Of a stretch of 7,111 bases of DNA, positions 1-6,806 are shown in pieces (positions within the stretch are counted from its first letter, which is position 1; every line of letters begins with the position of its first letter). A program made the position numbers and the translations under genes. Under the pieces are notes generated by a model. The model had not been told where the DNA came from and searched no databases. It was given only the letters and a program-made list of their open reading frames with translations. Source of the DNA: an uncultured Rhodanobacter sp. (GTDB taxonomy: Bacteria > Pseudomonadota > Gammaproteobacteria > Xanthomonadales > Rhodanobacteraceae); contig CAIKJM010000103.1 in the NCBI GenBank assembly GCA_903827735.1, positions 1 to 7,111 of the forward strand, read 5' to 3'.

Positions 1-1275
1 CTGCGGCAGCAGCATCTTGATCAGCACGGCCTTCTGCTGGTTGCCGCCCGACAAGCCGGCGATGGCCAGCTCCGGACCGGCCGTTTTCACGCGCAGGCGC
101 TTGATTTCGGCGTCGACGGTCTGCAGTTCGGCCTGGCGATCGATCTGACCCGCATGCGCATAATGCGAGAGCGTGGCCAGCGTGATGTTATCGCCCACGC
201 CGAGCATCGGCACGATGCCCTGGCGCTTGCGATCTTCCGGCACCAGCGACAGCCCGGCCTTGATCGCCTGCTCCGGCGAGCGGATTTTCAGGGGTTTGCC
301 TTCGAGAACGACTTCCGCTTCGTAGCGGCCAGGATAAGCGCCGAAAATAGCCGAGACCAGCTCGGTACGCCCGGCACCAACCAAGCCCGCGATGCCAACG
401 ATCTCGCCGCGGCGAACCTCGAACGAGATGTTGTCCACGCGCTTGCGGTTGGGATTGGATACATCCCAACAGGTGACGTGCTTGGCTTCAAAGATAACCT
501 CGCCGACGTCGTGCTCCATCTTCGGGAACAGATTCTCGATTTCGCGGCCCACCATCGCGGTGATGATGCTGTACGTGGTCATCTCGCTCATCGGCTTGGT
601 GACGATGTGCTTGCCGTCGCGAATGACGGTGACCGTATCGCACACCCGAGCAACTTCCTCGAGCTTGTGTGAAATGTACACACAGGCCACACCGTCCTTT
701 TTCAGATCCTCGATGATCGACAGCAAAGTGTCGGTTTCGGAGGAGGTCAGCGACGACGACGGCTCGTCGAGAATCAGCAAGCGCGCATTCTTAGCCAGCG
801 CCTTGGCGATCTCGAACAGCTGCTGATAGCCGCCGCCGTAATTGGAGACGCGCGCGGCCACATTCACGTCTTTCAGCTTCAGGCGGGCCAGCAGCGCCTC
901 GGCCTTGGCGTACATGGCGTCGTAATCCATCACGCCGCCAAACTTGCGAATCTCGTTGCCGAGGAAGATGTTCTCGGCCACGGAAAGCTGCGGCACCAGC
1001 ATCAGCTCTTGATGGATGATGACGATGCCGGCGTCCTCGCTGTCGCGTACCGAGTGCGCGCGCAGCGGCTTGCCGTCGAACAGAATTTCGCCTTCCCACG
1101 TGCCATATGGATACACGCCGGAGAGGACTTTCATGAGGGTGGATTTGCCCGCGCCATTCTCGCCGCACAGGCCAACGCATTCGCCGGGCCGCACGGCCAG
1201 ATCGATGCCATTGAGCGCGCGCACGCCGGAAAATTCCTTTACGATCTGGCGCATCTCGAACAGGTATTCGCTCAC
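1..1275 (-). CDS. xylG: D-xylose ABC transporter ATP-binding protein XylG (3' end beyond window)
   Basis: This is the ATPase of the high-affinity xylose importer. It works on the inner face of the cytoplasmic membrane with the XylH permease and XylF. Reading from GTG at 1275-1273 gives 425 uninterrupted residues up to the window edge; E. coli XylG has about 513, so roughly the last 85-90 are missing. Two fused ABC domains are visible. The first has Walker A GENGAGKST (38-46), Q-loop HQEL (88-91), Walker B LLILDE (166-171) and the switch histidine of YISHK (H203). The second has the degenerate Walker A GLVGAGRTE (297-305) usual for sugar-importer ATPases, VPEDRKRQGIVP (345-356) and signature LSGGNQQ (408-414). 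The first domain's signature region reads NYGGGYQQ (145-152) instead of an LSGG-like loop, and Walker B is followed by PSSSLT rather than the common PTASLT. The GTG start is chosen because GAAGGAA lies 4 bases before it and the protein start matches XylG. The identification is firm; only the C-terminus is unseen. Confidence 0.95.
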   Translation of the reverse strand, partial: MSEYLFEMRQIVKEFSGVRALNGIDLAVRPGECVGLCGENGAGKSTLMKVLSGVYPYGTWEGEILFDGKPLRAHSVRDSEDAGIVIIHQELMLVPQLSVAENIFLGNEIRKFGGVMDYDAMYAKAEALLARLKLKDVNVAARVSNYGGGYQQLFEIAKALAKNARLLILDEPSSSLTSSETDTLLSIIEDLKKDGVACVYISHKLEEVARVCDTVTVIRDGKHIVTKPMSEMTTYSIITAMVGREIENLFPKMEHDVGEVIFEAKHVTCWDVSNPNRKRVDNISFEVRRGEIVGIAGLVGAGRTELVSAIFGAYPGRYEAEVVLEGKPLKIRSPEQAIKAGLSLVPEDRKRQGIVPMLGVGDNITLATLSHYAHAGQIDRQAELQTVDAEIKRLRVKTAGPELAIAGLSGGNQQKAVLIKMLLPQ

Positions 1276-1279
1276 GGTA

Positions 1280-1286
1280 TTCCTTC
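1280..1286 (-). promoter_or_regulatory. Ribosome binding site fixing the xylG GTG start
   Basis: On the minus strand GAAGGAA lies four bases before the GTG at 1275. This supports GTG as the start, because no in-frame ATG nearby gives an XylG-like N-terminus. An upstream TTG at 1288 is in a different frame and yields an unrelated arginine-rich translation. Confidence 0.7.
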
Positions 1287-1294
1287 AATCGCGG

Positions 1295-1324
1295 AACGGC
1301 GCCCCGCGGATGCAGGGCGCCGTT
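1295..1324 (-). promoter_or_regulatory. Intercistronic stem-loop between xylF and xylG
   Basis: There is a perfect 10-bp inverted repeat, AACGGCGCCC (1295-1304) and GGGCGCCGTT (1315-1324), with a 10-base loop. It sits 19 bases after the xylF stop and just before the xylG ribosome binding site. In the transcript no run of U follows the stem, so it does not look like a full intrinsic terminator. In binding-protein-dependent transport operons, hairpins in this position are known to protect the upstream message or limit read-through, so that more binding protein than ATPase is made. That role is inferred here. It could also be one copy of a dispersed palindromic repeat, which cannot be judged from one window. 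Confidence 0.75.
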
Positions 1325-1327
1325 ATC

Positions 1328-1337
1328 TTACGCGTAA
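1328..1337. repeat. 10-bp palindrome TTACGCGTAA
   Basis: A perfect self-complementary decamer lies 6 bases after the xylF stop, between that stop and the intercistronic stem-loop. It also allows an alternative pairing, CGTTA (1321-1325) with TAACG (1335-1339), that would compete with the base of the larger hairpin. It may be chance; no function can be assigned. Confidence 0.4.
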
Positions 1338-1343
1338 CGCGGC

Positions 1344-2375
1344 TTACTGACCGACCTGGGCCTGGGTGTAGAAACCGTCCTTGACCACGAGATCGACGTT
1401 CTGCTTGGTCAGCAGGGTCGGGGTGAGCAGGATGGTCGGGATATCGGCCTTACCGTTGTTCATCTTCGAGGTAAAGCTCGTTGGTTTGCCCTCAGCCATT
1501 TCTACCGCCAGGTTGGCAGCATCGGTGGCGATCGTCTTGATCGGCTTGTACACCGTCATGGTCTGGGTGCCGGCCTCGATGCGCTTGATGGCGGCCAGAT
1601 CGGCGTCCTGACCGGACACGGCGACCTTGCCGGCCAGCTTCTGGCCAGTCAGTGCAGCGATGGCGCCACCGGCCGTGCCGTCGTTAGACGCCACGATGCC
1701 CTGGATGTTGTTCTTATTGGCGGTCAGGGCGTTCTCGATGATCGACTGCGCGTTGGACGCCAGCCACTCATCGGTCCACTGCTGGCCCACGATCTTGATA
1801 TCGCCCTTGGCGACCAGCGGCTGCAGCACCTTCATCTGACCCTCGCGAAGAATCTTCGCGTTGTTGTCGGTCGGTGCGCCGCCGAGCAGGAAGTAGTTGC
1901 CCTTCGGTGCGGCGTTGACCACGCCCTGTGCCTGCATCTGGCCGACCTTGTCATTGTCGAACGAGATGTACGCATCGACATCGGCGTTGAGGATCAGGCG
2001 GTCGTACGAGATGACCTTGATGCCGGCCTTCTTCGCTTCAGCCACCACGGTGGTGAGCGTCTTGGCGTTGAACGGCACGATGACGATCACATCGACCTTG
2101 CGCGAGATCAGGTTTTCGATCTGCTGAATCTGCTTCTGTTCGTTCGCGTCAGCCGACTGCACCGAGACGGTCGCGCCCTTGGCTTCGGCCGCGGCCTTGA
2201 AATAGTCGCGATCCTTGGTCCAGCGCTCCACGCGCAGATCGTCGATCGAGAAACCGATGACCGGCTTTTCTTTGCTGGCATGTGCCGGCATGGCGGCGAA
2301 GGTGCCGGCAAGCGCAATGGCTGCGGAAAGCGTAAGCGTGCGGAGCGTATTACTTTTCATTGTTTTGGTTTTCAT
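1344..2375 (-). CDS. xylF: Periplasmic D-xylose-binding protein XylF
   Basis: XylF is the soluble periplasmic receptor that captures D-xylose and delivers it to the XylGH importer. The 343-residue product has a Sec signal peptide: a basic N-terminus (MKTKTMKSNTLR), a hydrophobic stretch at about 14-29, and a likely signal peptidase I cut after AHA (31-33). The mature part is a type-I sugar-binding fold. It has DDLRVERWTKDRD (45-57), SYDRL (123-127), YISFDNDKVG (136-145), VASNDGTAGGAI (228-239) and SGQDADLAAIKR (254-265), all blocks shared with E. coli XylF, which is of similar length. The start at 2375 is preferred because AGGATGGGG lies just before it. An in-frame ATG at 2360 (MKSN) has no such site, but would also leave a usable signal peptide. 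The reading frame stays open far upstream into xylB, but that extension is antisense-like shadow sequence. It follows xylB by 28 bases and is presumably co-transcribed with it. No cysteine sits at the cleavage site, so it is not a lipoprotein. Confidence 0.96.
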   Translation of the reverse strand: MKTKTMKSNTLRTLTLSAAIALAGTFAAMPAHASKEKPVIGFSIDDLRVERWTKDRDYFKAAAEAKGATVSVQSADANEQKQIQQIENLISRKVDVIVIVPFNAKTLTTVVAEAKKAGIKVISYDRLILNADVDAYISFDNDKVGQMQAQGVVNAAPKGNYFLLGGAPTDNNAKILREGQMKVLQPLVAKGDIKIVGQQWTDEWLASNAQSIIENALTANKNNIQGIVASNDGTAGGAIAALTGQKLAGKVAVSGQDADLAAIKRIEAGTQTMTVYKPIKTIATDAANLAVEMAEGKPTSFTSKMNNGKADIPTILLTPTLLTKQNVDLVVKDGFYTQAQVGQ

Positions 2376-2379
2376 GAGT

Positions 2380-2388
2380 CCCCATCCT
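2380..2388 (-). promoter_or_regulatory. Ribosome binding site of xylF
   Basis: AGGATGGGG on the minus strand lies in the 28-base gap between xylB and xylF. The AGGA is 9 bases and the GGGG 4 bases from the ATG at 2375. This is the main reason to prefer that start over the second ATG at 2360. Confidence 0.6.
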
Positions 2389-2403
2389 GTGTGACGTAAA
2401 GCG

Positions 2404-3906
2404 TTAGTTGACAGAATCAGCGCCGGTTTCAGCGCCGGTGAAAAGCGGGTGCAACTGCGGATACAACTTCTGAAACAACGGATACCTTTGTTCGCGATAA
2501 AACGCACGTCGCGACGCAACAGGAATGAAGCTCGCCACCAGGGCCGGCGCAGGACAAACCTCGTCCAGCGTGGCGCCCTGCTCCACGGCCAGATGAGCAA
2601 GCCGCGCCGCGCCCAGCGCGGGTCCCACGTCACCACCGGAGCGCTGCTGCAGCGGCTTGCCGAGAATGTCGGCGAGCATCTGAATCCAGTACGCGCTGCG
2701 TGAACCACCGCCGATCACGGTGATGTCGTCGGATACCAAGCCTGCTGCTTCCACAGCAAGCAAACCATCGAGCAGCCCGAACCCGACGCCCTCCAGCGTG
2801 GCATTGGCCAGGTCGGCGCGCTGCGTGCTGCCGCTCAATCCGACAAAGGCGCCGCGGGCGTGGCTATCGTTATGCGGCGTGCGTTCGCCGCTCAGATACG
2901 GCAGGAAGAACGGGCTGCCGTCGTGGATGCCTTTCGATGCTTGCGCCTCGCCGAGCAGCGCCGGCACGTTCTCGTATGCGGTCAGCCGCGCAGTAAAGTC
3001 TAGGCAGCTGGCGGCATTGAGCATCACGCTCATCAGATGCCAGGTATTCGGCAGCGCGTGGCAGAAGCCGTGTACGGCCAGCTCTGGCCGCGACCGAAAA
3101 CCGTCGGAAACGGCGAAGAATACGCCCGACGTGCCCAGCGAAAGCATCGCCTGTCCCGGCTTGACGATACCGACACCGACGGCGCCGGCCGCGTTATCCC
3201 CACCGCCGGCAGCCACCGGTACGCGCGCAATGCCCCAACGCTCGGCGAGCTCGCTGCGCAGCTGGCCAGTAATTTGATTGCCCTCGTGTAATGAAGGCAT
3301 CTGCGATCGGTTCAGCCCGCACGCACGCAGCATCTCGTCGCTCCACGCGCGCTTGCCGACGTCGAGCCACAGCGTGCCCGCGGCATCGGACATGTCGCTG
3401 GCATACTCGCCTGTCAGCTTTAACCGCAGGTAGTCCTTCGGTAGCAGCACCTTGGCAATGCGCTCAAAAACCTGCGGCTCGTGCTTGCGCACCCACAGGA
3501 GTTTGGGGGCGGTGAAACCCGGCATCGCCAGATTTCCGGTGATGGCGCGAAAGTTCGGTACCTGTTCGAGTTCAGCGCACTCGATATCGCAGCGGCCGTC
3601 GTTCCACAGAATCGCCGGCCGCAGCACGTTGTCGCTAGCGTCGAGCAAGGTTGCGCCGTGCATCTGGCCGGAGAGCCCGATGCCGGCGATATCGCTGGCG
3701 GCGATGCCGAGTTTCTTGGCCTCGACGAGCAAGGCGTCGACCGAATCCAGCGTGGCCTGCCACCACGCCGCGGGGTCCTGTTCGGACCAGCGCGGCTGCG
3801 GCTGCGAAAGGGTCAGCGAGGACGATGCGCTGGCACGCACCTCGCCCTTGCGATCAACCAGTACGGCCTTGACCGACGATGTCCCCAGATCGATTCCAAT
3901 GAACAT
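2404..3906 (-). CDS. xylB: Xylulokinase XylB
   Basis: XylB uses ATP to phosphorylate D-xylulose to D-xylulose 5-phosphate in the cytoplasm, feeding the pentose phosphate pathway. The 500-residue protein is a full-length FGGY-family kinase, slightly longer than the E. coli enzyme (about 484). Visible motifs are the first phosphate loop DLGTSSVK (6-13), the substrate loop QMHGATLL (81-88), LRPAILWNDGRC (95-106), GNLAMPGFTAPKLLW (124-138), LPKDYLR (155-161) and ASDMSDAAGTLWLDV (169-183). The catalytic aspartate D237 lies in GGGDNAAGAVGVG. The second phosphate loop is LSLGTSG (255-261), followed by PYLSGERTPHND (336-347) and the nucleotide-site GGGSRS (399-404). ATG at 3906 gives MFIGIDLGTSSVK, aligned with the family N-terminus. 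The site before it (GTGAGACCCGC) is a weak ribosome binding site, so translation may depend partly on ribosomes arriving from xylA 41 bases upstream. The C-terminal tail after about residue 488 (FTGAETGADSVN) is the part extra to E. coli. No damage is seen. Confidence 0.97.
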   Translation of the reverse strand: MFIGIDLGTSSVKAVLVDRKGEVRASASSSLTLSQPQPRWSEQDPAAWWQATLDSVDALLVEAKKLGIAASDIAGIGLSGQMHGATLLDASDNVLRPAILWNDGRCDIECAELEQVPNFRAITGNLAMPGFTAPKLLWVRKHEPQVFERIAKVLLPKDYLRLKLTGEYASDMSDAAGTLWLDVGKRAWSDEMLRACGLNRSQMPSLHEGNQITGQLRSELAERWGIARVPVAAGGGDNAAGAVGVGIVKPGQAMLSLGTSGVFFAVSDGFRSRPELAVHGFCHALPNTWHLMSVMLNAASCLDFTARLTAYENVPALLGEAQASKGIHDGSPFFLPYLSGERTPHNDSHARGAFVGLSGSTQRADLANATLEGVGFGLLDGLLAVEAAGLVSDDITVIGGGSRSAYWIQMLADILGKPLQQRSGGDVGPALGAARLAHLAVEQGATLDEVCPAPALVASFIPVASRRAFYREQRYPLFQKLYPQLHPLFTGAETGADSVN

Positions 3907-3947
3907 GCGGGTCTCACACCAACGACCGTGCGGACATCGACCGACGA

Positions 3948-5264
3948 TTAACCGTAGACATAGCGATTGACCAAGTTCTCCAGCGCTTCCTGCTGGCCGG
4001 ACACATGCTTCGGCTGCAGATCACGTTTCGCCGCCTCGGCGGCCAGGGCCTCGAGGGTGAAGTTGCCGGTCAGCACCTGCTGGCCGAACTCGCCATCCCA
4101 GCCCGCGTAGCGCGCGGACTTCATCTTGGCCAGCGTGTCGCGTTCGATCATCTTGGCCGCACGCTCCAGCGCCAGCGCCAACACATCGATCGCGCCGATA
4201 TGGCCGTGGAAAAGATCGGCCGGATCGCTGCTCTGACGACGCACCTTGGTATCGAAATTGAAGCCGCCGTTGACGAAGCCGCCCGCACGCAGAATCTCGT
4301 AGACGACCAAGGTCATCTCTTCGACGCTGTTGGGGAACTGGTCGGTATCCCAGCCGTTCTGCATATCGCCGCGGTTGGCGTCGATGCTGCCGAATAAACC
4401 CAGCGCGATCGACGTAGCCACTTCGTGCTGGAACGAATGCCCGGCCAGCGTGGCGTGGTTGGCCTCGAGGTTGACCTTGACCTCGTGCTCCAGGCCGAAG
4501 TCCTTCAGGAATCCGTACACCGTCGCCGTGTCGTAATCATACTGATGCTTGGTCGGCTCCTGCGGCTTGGGCTCGATCAGGATGGTGCCGTCGAAGCCGA
4601 TCTTGTGCTTGTGCTCGACCACCATCTGGAAAAACCGGCCCAGCTGCGCGCGCTCGCGTTTCAGATCGGTATTGAGCAGCGTGTCGTAACCTTCGCGGCC
4701 ACCCCACAGCACATAGTTGGCGCCGCCCAGGCGCTTGGTCGCGCCCATCGCGTGGAACACCTGCGTGGCGGCGTAAGCGAATACTTCCGGCTGCGGGTTG
4801 CTCGCTGCACCGGCGGCATAGCGCGGGTGGCTGAACACGTTGGCCGTGCCCCAGAGCAGCTTCATGCCGGTCTGCGCCTGCTTGGCTTCCAGCACGTCAA
4901 CCATGGCGGAAAAATTGTTGGCGTACTCTTTCAGACCATTGCCTTCCGGCGCCACGTCGGTGTCGTGGAAGGTATAGAACGGCACGCCCAGGCGGCTGAA
5001 AAAATCAAACGCCGCATCCGCCTTGGCCTTGGCCTGCTGCATCGGATCGCCGGGCGCATGCCACGGCCGCTCGAACGTACCGGCACCGAAAACGTCGCTG
5101 CCCGGCCACACGAACGTATGCCAGTAGCAGGCGGCCAGACGCAGGTGCTCGGCCATGCTTTTGCCGAGAATCTGGCGCTTGGCGTCGTAGTGATGAAAAG
5201 CCAGCGGATTATCACCAGAAGCCCCCTCATAGCGGATCGGGGCGATGGCGTCGAAATAAGACAT
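3948..5264 (-). CDS. xylA: Xylose isomerase XylA
   Basis: XylA interconverts D-xylose and D-xylulose using two divalent metal ions (Mg, Mn or Co in this family) in a cytoplasmic TIM-barrel enzyme. The 438-residue product matches the group II isomerases such as E. coli XylA (440). The active-site residues are all present, offset by one from E. coli. H100 and D103 lie in FHDTDVAPEG, and E231 and K233 in IEPKPQEPTKHQYD. E267 and H270 lie in NLEANHATLAGH. D295 lies in GSIDANRGD, D306 and D308 in GWDTDQFPN, and D338 in GGFNFDTKVRRQ. The start is ATG 5264 (MSYFDAIAPIRYEG), with GGAG 6 bases before it; the open frame upstream to 5405 adds 47 residues not expected in the family. It is the first gene of the minus-strand operon and directly faces the xylR control region, as expected for the main XylR target. 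Confidence 0.98.
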   Translation of the reverse strand: MSYFDAIAPIRYEGASGDNPLAFHHYDAKRQILGKSMAEHLRLAACYWHTFVWPGSDVFGAGTFERPWHAPGDPMQQAKAKADAAFDFFSRLGVPFYTFHDTDVAPEGNGLKEYANNFSAMVDVLEAKQAQTGMKLLWGTANVFSHPRYAAGAASNPQPEVFAYAATQVFHAMGATKRLGGANYVLWGGREGYDTLLNTDLKRERAQLGRFFQMVVEHKHKIGFDGTILIEPKPQEPTKHQYDYDTATVYGFLKDFGLEHEVKVNLEANHATLAGHSFQHEVATSIALGLFGSIDANRGDMQNGWDTDQFPNSVEEMTLVVYEILRAGGFVNGGFNFDTKVRRQSSDPADLFHGHIGAIDVLALALERAAKMIERDTLAKMKSARYAGWDGEFGQQVLTGNFTLEALAAEAAKRDLQPKHVSGQQEALENLVNRYVYG

Positions 5265-5405
5265 GGTGAACTCCACGGATGATGGCATTGAAGAAGATGT
5301 CAGCGCCGATCGGCAGCTGCTTGACCTAGAAAAAGCGCCAGCGATGGCCGCACACGCGACCACCGCAATCCTCGAATGCTGCCCATTCCCGACCCAAGGG
5401 GGCAA

Positions 5406-5433
5406 TTGCGAAATCTGGTGCGGGACTGATCAT
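5406..5433 (+). promoter_or_regulatory. Possible xylR promoter
   Basis: TTGCGA (5406-5411) and GATCAT (5428-5433) are 16 bases apart. Each matches four of six positions of the sigma-70 -35 and -10 boxes. Use of this site would give a leader of about 150 bases before xylR and would place the promoter on top of one TGATCAT copy, so operator and promoter would overlap. The matches are weak and could be chance. Confidence 0.25.
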
Positions 5434-5438
5434 TTTCC
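5425..5438. repeat. TGATCAT-centred repeat, copy 1 (candidate operator)
   Basis: ACTGATCATTTTCC agrees with the copy at 5496-5509 at 11 of 14 positions, including the self-complementary core TGATCA. A looser relative, CTGCCCATTCCC, lies at 5379-5390 and shares TG--CAT. Repeated short motifs in a divergent AraC-regulator control region are natural candidates for XylR or global regulator binding, but the sequence alone does not prove it. Confidence 0.35.
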
Positions 5439-5455
5439 CTGTGGCGATGCCGCAT

Positions 5456-5470
5456 GCCAGCAGGGCTGGC
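5456..5470. repeat. 15-base inverted repeat GCCAGC-AGG-GCTGGC
   Basis: Perfect 6-base arms flank a 3-base centre in the middle of the control region. As DNA it could be a dimeric protein site. As RNA it would form a small hairpin in the xylR leader if xylR starts upstream. It lies between the two TGATCAT copies. Confidence 0.4.
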
Positions 5471-5495
5471 GCGTGATAGCGTCTGCACTCTGCCG

Positions 5496-5509
5496 AGTGA
5501 TCATCGTCC
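5496..5509. repeat. TGATCAT-centred repeat, copy 2 (candidate operator)
   Basis: AGTGATCATCGTCC is the second copy, 71 bases to the right of copy 1 in the same orientation and nearer the xylR start. It could serve autoregulation of xylR or DNA looping with the first copy. A TGATCA hexamer can recur by chance, so confidence is low. Confidence 0.3.
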
Positions 5510-5591
5510 TGCGCGCAAGCCGCCTGCTCATGTAGGGTGGGCTCCGCGCGGTACTCTGGTGATCCCGCCATACCGGATTAACGAAACGCTC

Positions 5592-6806
5592 ATGGGACTC
5601 TCCCCGCCGCCGCACCGCATCGCGCTGCTGTTCAACGCCAACAAAGGCTATGACCGTGAGGTGATCGCGGGCATCGGTCAGTATCTCAATTCGACCCGCG
5701 TCGAATGGGATCTGTATCTGGAAGAGGATTTCCGCAGCCGCATCCAGGGCATCGAGCGCTGGCACGGCGACGGCATCATTGCCGATTTTGACGACCCGGA
5801 AGTCGTGGCTGCGCTGAGTCAGTCCGCCCTGCCGGTGGTGGCCGTGGGCGGTTCGTATGCCGATGCGTCGCTGTATCCCGAGCGCATTCCGTATATCGCG
5901 ACCGACAATGCCAAGCTGGTGCAGCTGGGCTACCGGCACCTGATCGATCAAGGCCTGTCGCATTTCGCCTTCTACAGTTTGCCGCCGGCGCCAGGCAACG
6001 CGTGGGCGGCCGAACGCGAGGTCGCTTACGCGCAGCTGCTGCAGGGGGACGAACTGCCGGTCACCATTTTCCGCGGCCAGCCCACCAGCGCCGGCGGCTG
6101 GGATCACGCCTCCGAACAGTTGGTCGAATGGCTGCAGGAGTTGCCCAAACCGGTCGGCATCCTGTGCGTCACCGACGCGCGCGCGCGGCAGCTTGTGCAG
6201 GCGTGTCAGCTGGCTCGCATATCCGTACCCGAACAGATTGCCGTGGTCGGTATCGACAACGATTCACTGACCCAGATGCTCACGCGCATTCCGCTCACCT
6301 CGGTGATTCAGGGCACCGAGGAAATGGGCCGCACCGCAGCGCATTTACTGCATCAAATGCTGCGCGGCGCCGACCACACGCAGACGCGCATCGTGGTGCC
6401 GCCGGTCGGTATCAACGTGCAGTCGTCGAGCAAGCATCAGCCGCTGCGCAGTCCGCTGGTGATGCGCGCACGTCACTATATTCGCCAGTACGGCTGCCTC
6501 GGCGTCAAGACCGAACAGGTCGCCGATTACGTCGGCGTGTCGCGCACCGCACTGGAAGAACACTTTCGTCGCGAGCTGAAGCAAACCGTGCATCAGGCTT
6601 TGCTGCAGCACAAGCTGGAGCACGCCGGCGAACTGCTGACCAGTTCGTCGCTGCCGCTGGCCGATATCGCGGTGCGCTGCGGCTTTACCTCCTTGCAATA
6701 CATGTACGCCGTGTTCCGCCGCGAATACAACCTCACGCCCAAACAGTTTCAGGCGCAGCAGCGCGGCATCGACATCACCGAATCCACCGACAGCTCCGCC
6801 TCATGA
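5592..6806 (+). CDS. xylR: Xylose operon transcriptional activator XylR (AraC family)
   Basis: XylR is a cytoplasmic DNA-binding protein that senses D-xylose and activates xylose genes. The 404-residue product parallels E. coli XylR (392). It has no N-terminal helix-turn-helix. Instead, residues about 8-275 form a LacI/GalR-like periplasmic-binding-protein fold with HRIALLFNANKGYDR (8-22), EEDFRSRI (44-51), GDGIIADFDD (59-68), YIATDN (101-106), VTDARARQ (193-200) and VVGIDND (218-224). A C-terminal AraC domain (about 290-388) follows. Its two helix-turn-helices lie near KTEQVADYVGVSRTALEEHF (306-325) and 354-378 (LADIAVRCGF to FRREY), and it ends in TPKQF (382-386). ATG 5592 is chosen because the frame upstream has no family similarity and the alignment with E. 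coli XylR begins here. The ribosome binding site is poor, and an in-frame GTG at 5559 has none either. It is divergent from xylA, as expected for a local regulator, and the next gene overlaps its stop. Confidence 0.96.
   Translation: MGLSPPPHRIALLFNANKGYDREVIAGIGQYLNSTRVEWDLYLEEDFRSRIQGIERWHGDGIIADFDDPEVVAALSQSALPVVAVGGSYADASLYPERIPYIATDNAKLVQLGYRHLIDQGLSHFAFYSLPPAPGNAWAAEREVAYAQLLQGDELPVTIFRGQPTSAGGWDHASEQLVEWLQELPKPVGILCVTDARARQLVQACQLARISVPEQIAVVGIDNDSLTQMLTRIPLTSVIQGTEEMGRTAAHLLHQMLRGADHTQTRIVVPPVGINVQSSSKHQPLRSPLVMRARHYIRQYGCLGVKTEQVADYVGVSRTALEEHFRRELKQTVHQALLQHKLEHAGELLTSSSLPLADIAVRCGFTSLQYMYAVFRREYNLTPKQFQAQQRGIDITESTDSSAS

Larger units (their letters stand above)
5265..5591. promoter_or_regulatory. 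Divergent xylA / xylR control region
   Basis: These 327 bases separate the two divergent start codons and hold no credible gene. The short open frames across them are unrelated to known proteins as far as I can tell. They lack ribosome binding sites or are upstream run-ons of xylA and xylR. The region should contain the xylA promoter (minus), the xylR promoter (plus), XylR operators and possibly a cAMP-receptor-type site. Sequence features that stand out are the palindrome GCAATTGC (5402-5409), the spaced inverted pair GAAAT (5410-5414) and ATTTTC (5432-5437), two TGATCAT copies and an inverted repeat at 5456-5470. No strong sigma-70 promoter for xylA is evident, which fits an activator-dependent promoter of the AraC-family type. 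I do not see a convincing TGTGA-N6-TCACA site. Confidence 0.7.

Noticed and set aside
1295..1324. Intrinsic terminator after xylF
   Set aside because: The stem is strong, but no U-run follows on the transcribed strand, and xylG with its own ribosome binding site begins within about 20 bases.
2376..2708. 111-residue upstream extension of xylF into xylB
   Set aside because: It would remove the signal peptide from the N-terminus and overlaps the C-terminal part of xylulokinase in another frame.
4425..5282. 285-residue open frame on the plus strand opposite xylA
   Set aside because: It is exactly antisense to a well-conserved xylose isomerase, has no recognisable domain, and such long antisense frames are common in GC-rich genes.
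5265..5405. 47-residue N-terminal extension of xylA
   Set aside because: The frame is open, but the added residues do not resemble the family; ATG 5264 has a good ribosome binding site and yields the normal length.
5472..5490. CRP-type site around GTGATAGCGTCTGCAC
   Set aside because: Only part of each half-site matches TGTGA-N6-TCACA; too weak to call by eye.
5528..5554. REP-like sequence (CATGTAGGGTGGGCTCCGCG) before xylR
   Set aside because: It vaguely recalls dispersed repeats seen in pseudomonads and xanthomonads, but no inverted partner is present and only one copy is in the window.
5454..5591. 46-residue N-terminal extension of xylR
   Set aside because: The extension lacks similarity to XylR and would erase most of the control region; the E. 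coli-like protein starts at ATG 5592.
5430..6107. 225-residue open frame on the minus strand opposite xylR and the control region
   Set aside because: It overlaps the conserved sensor domain of XylR in antisense, has no family resemblance, and would block the divergent layout.
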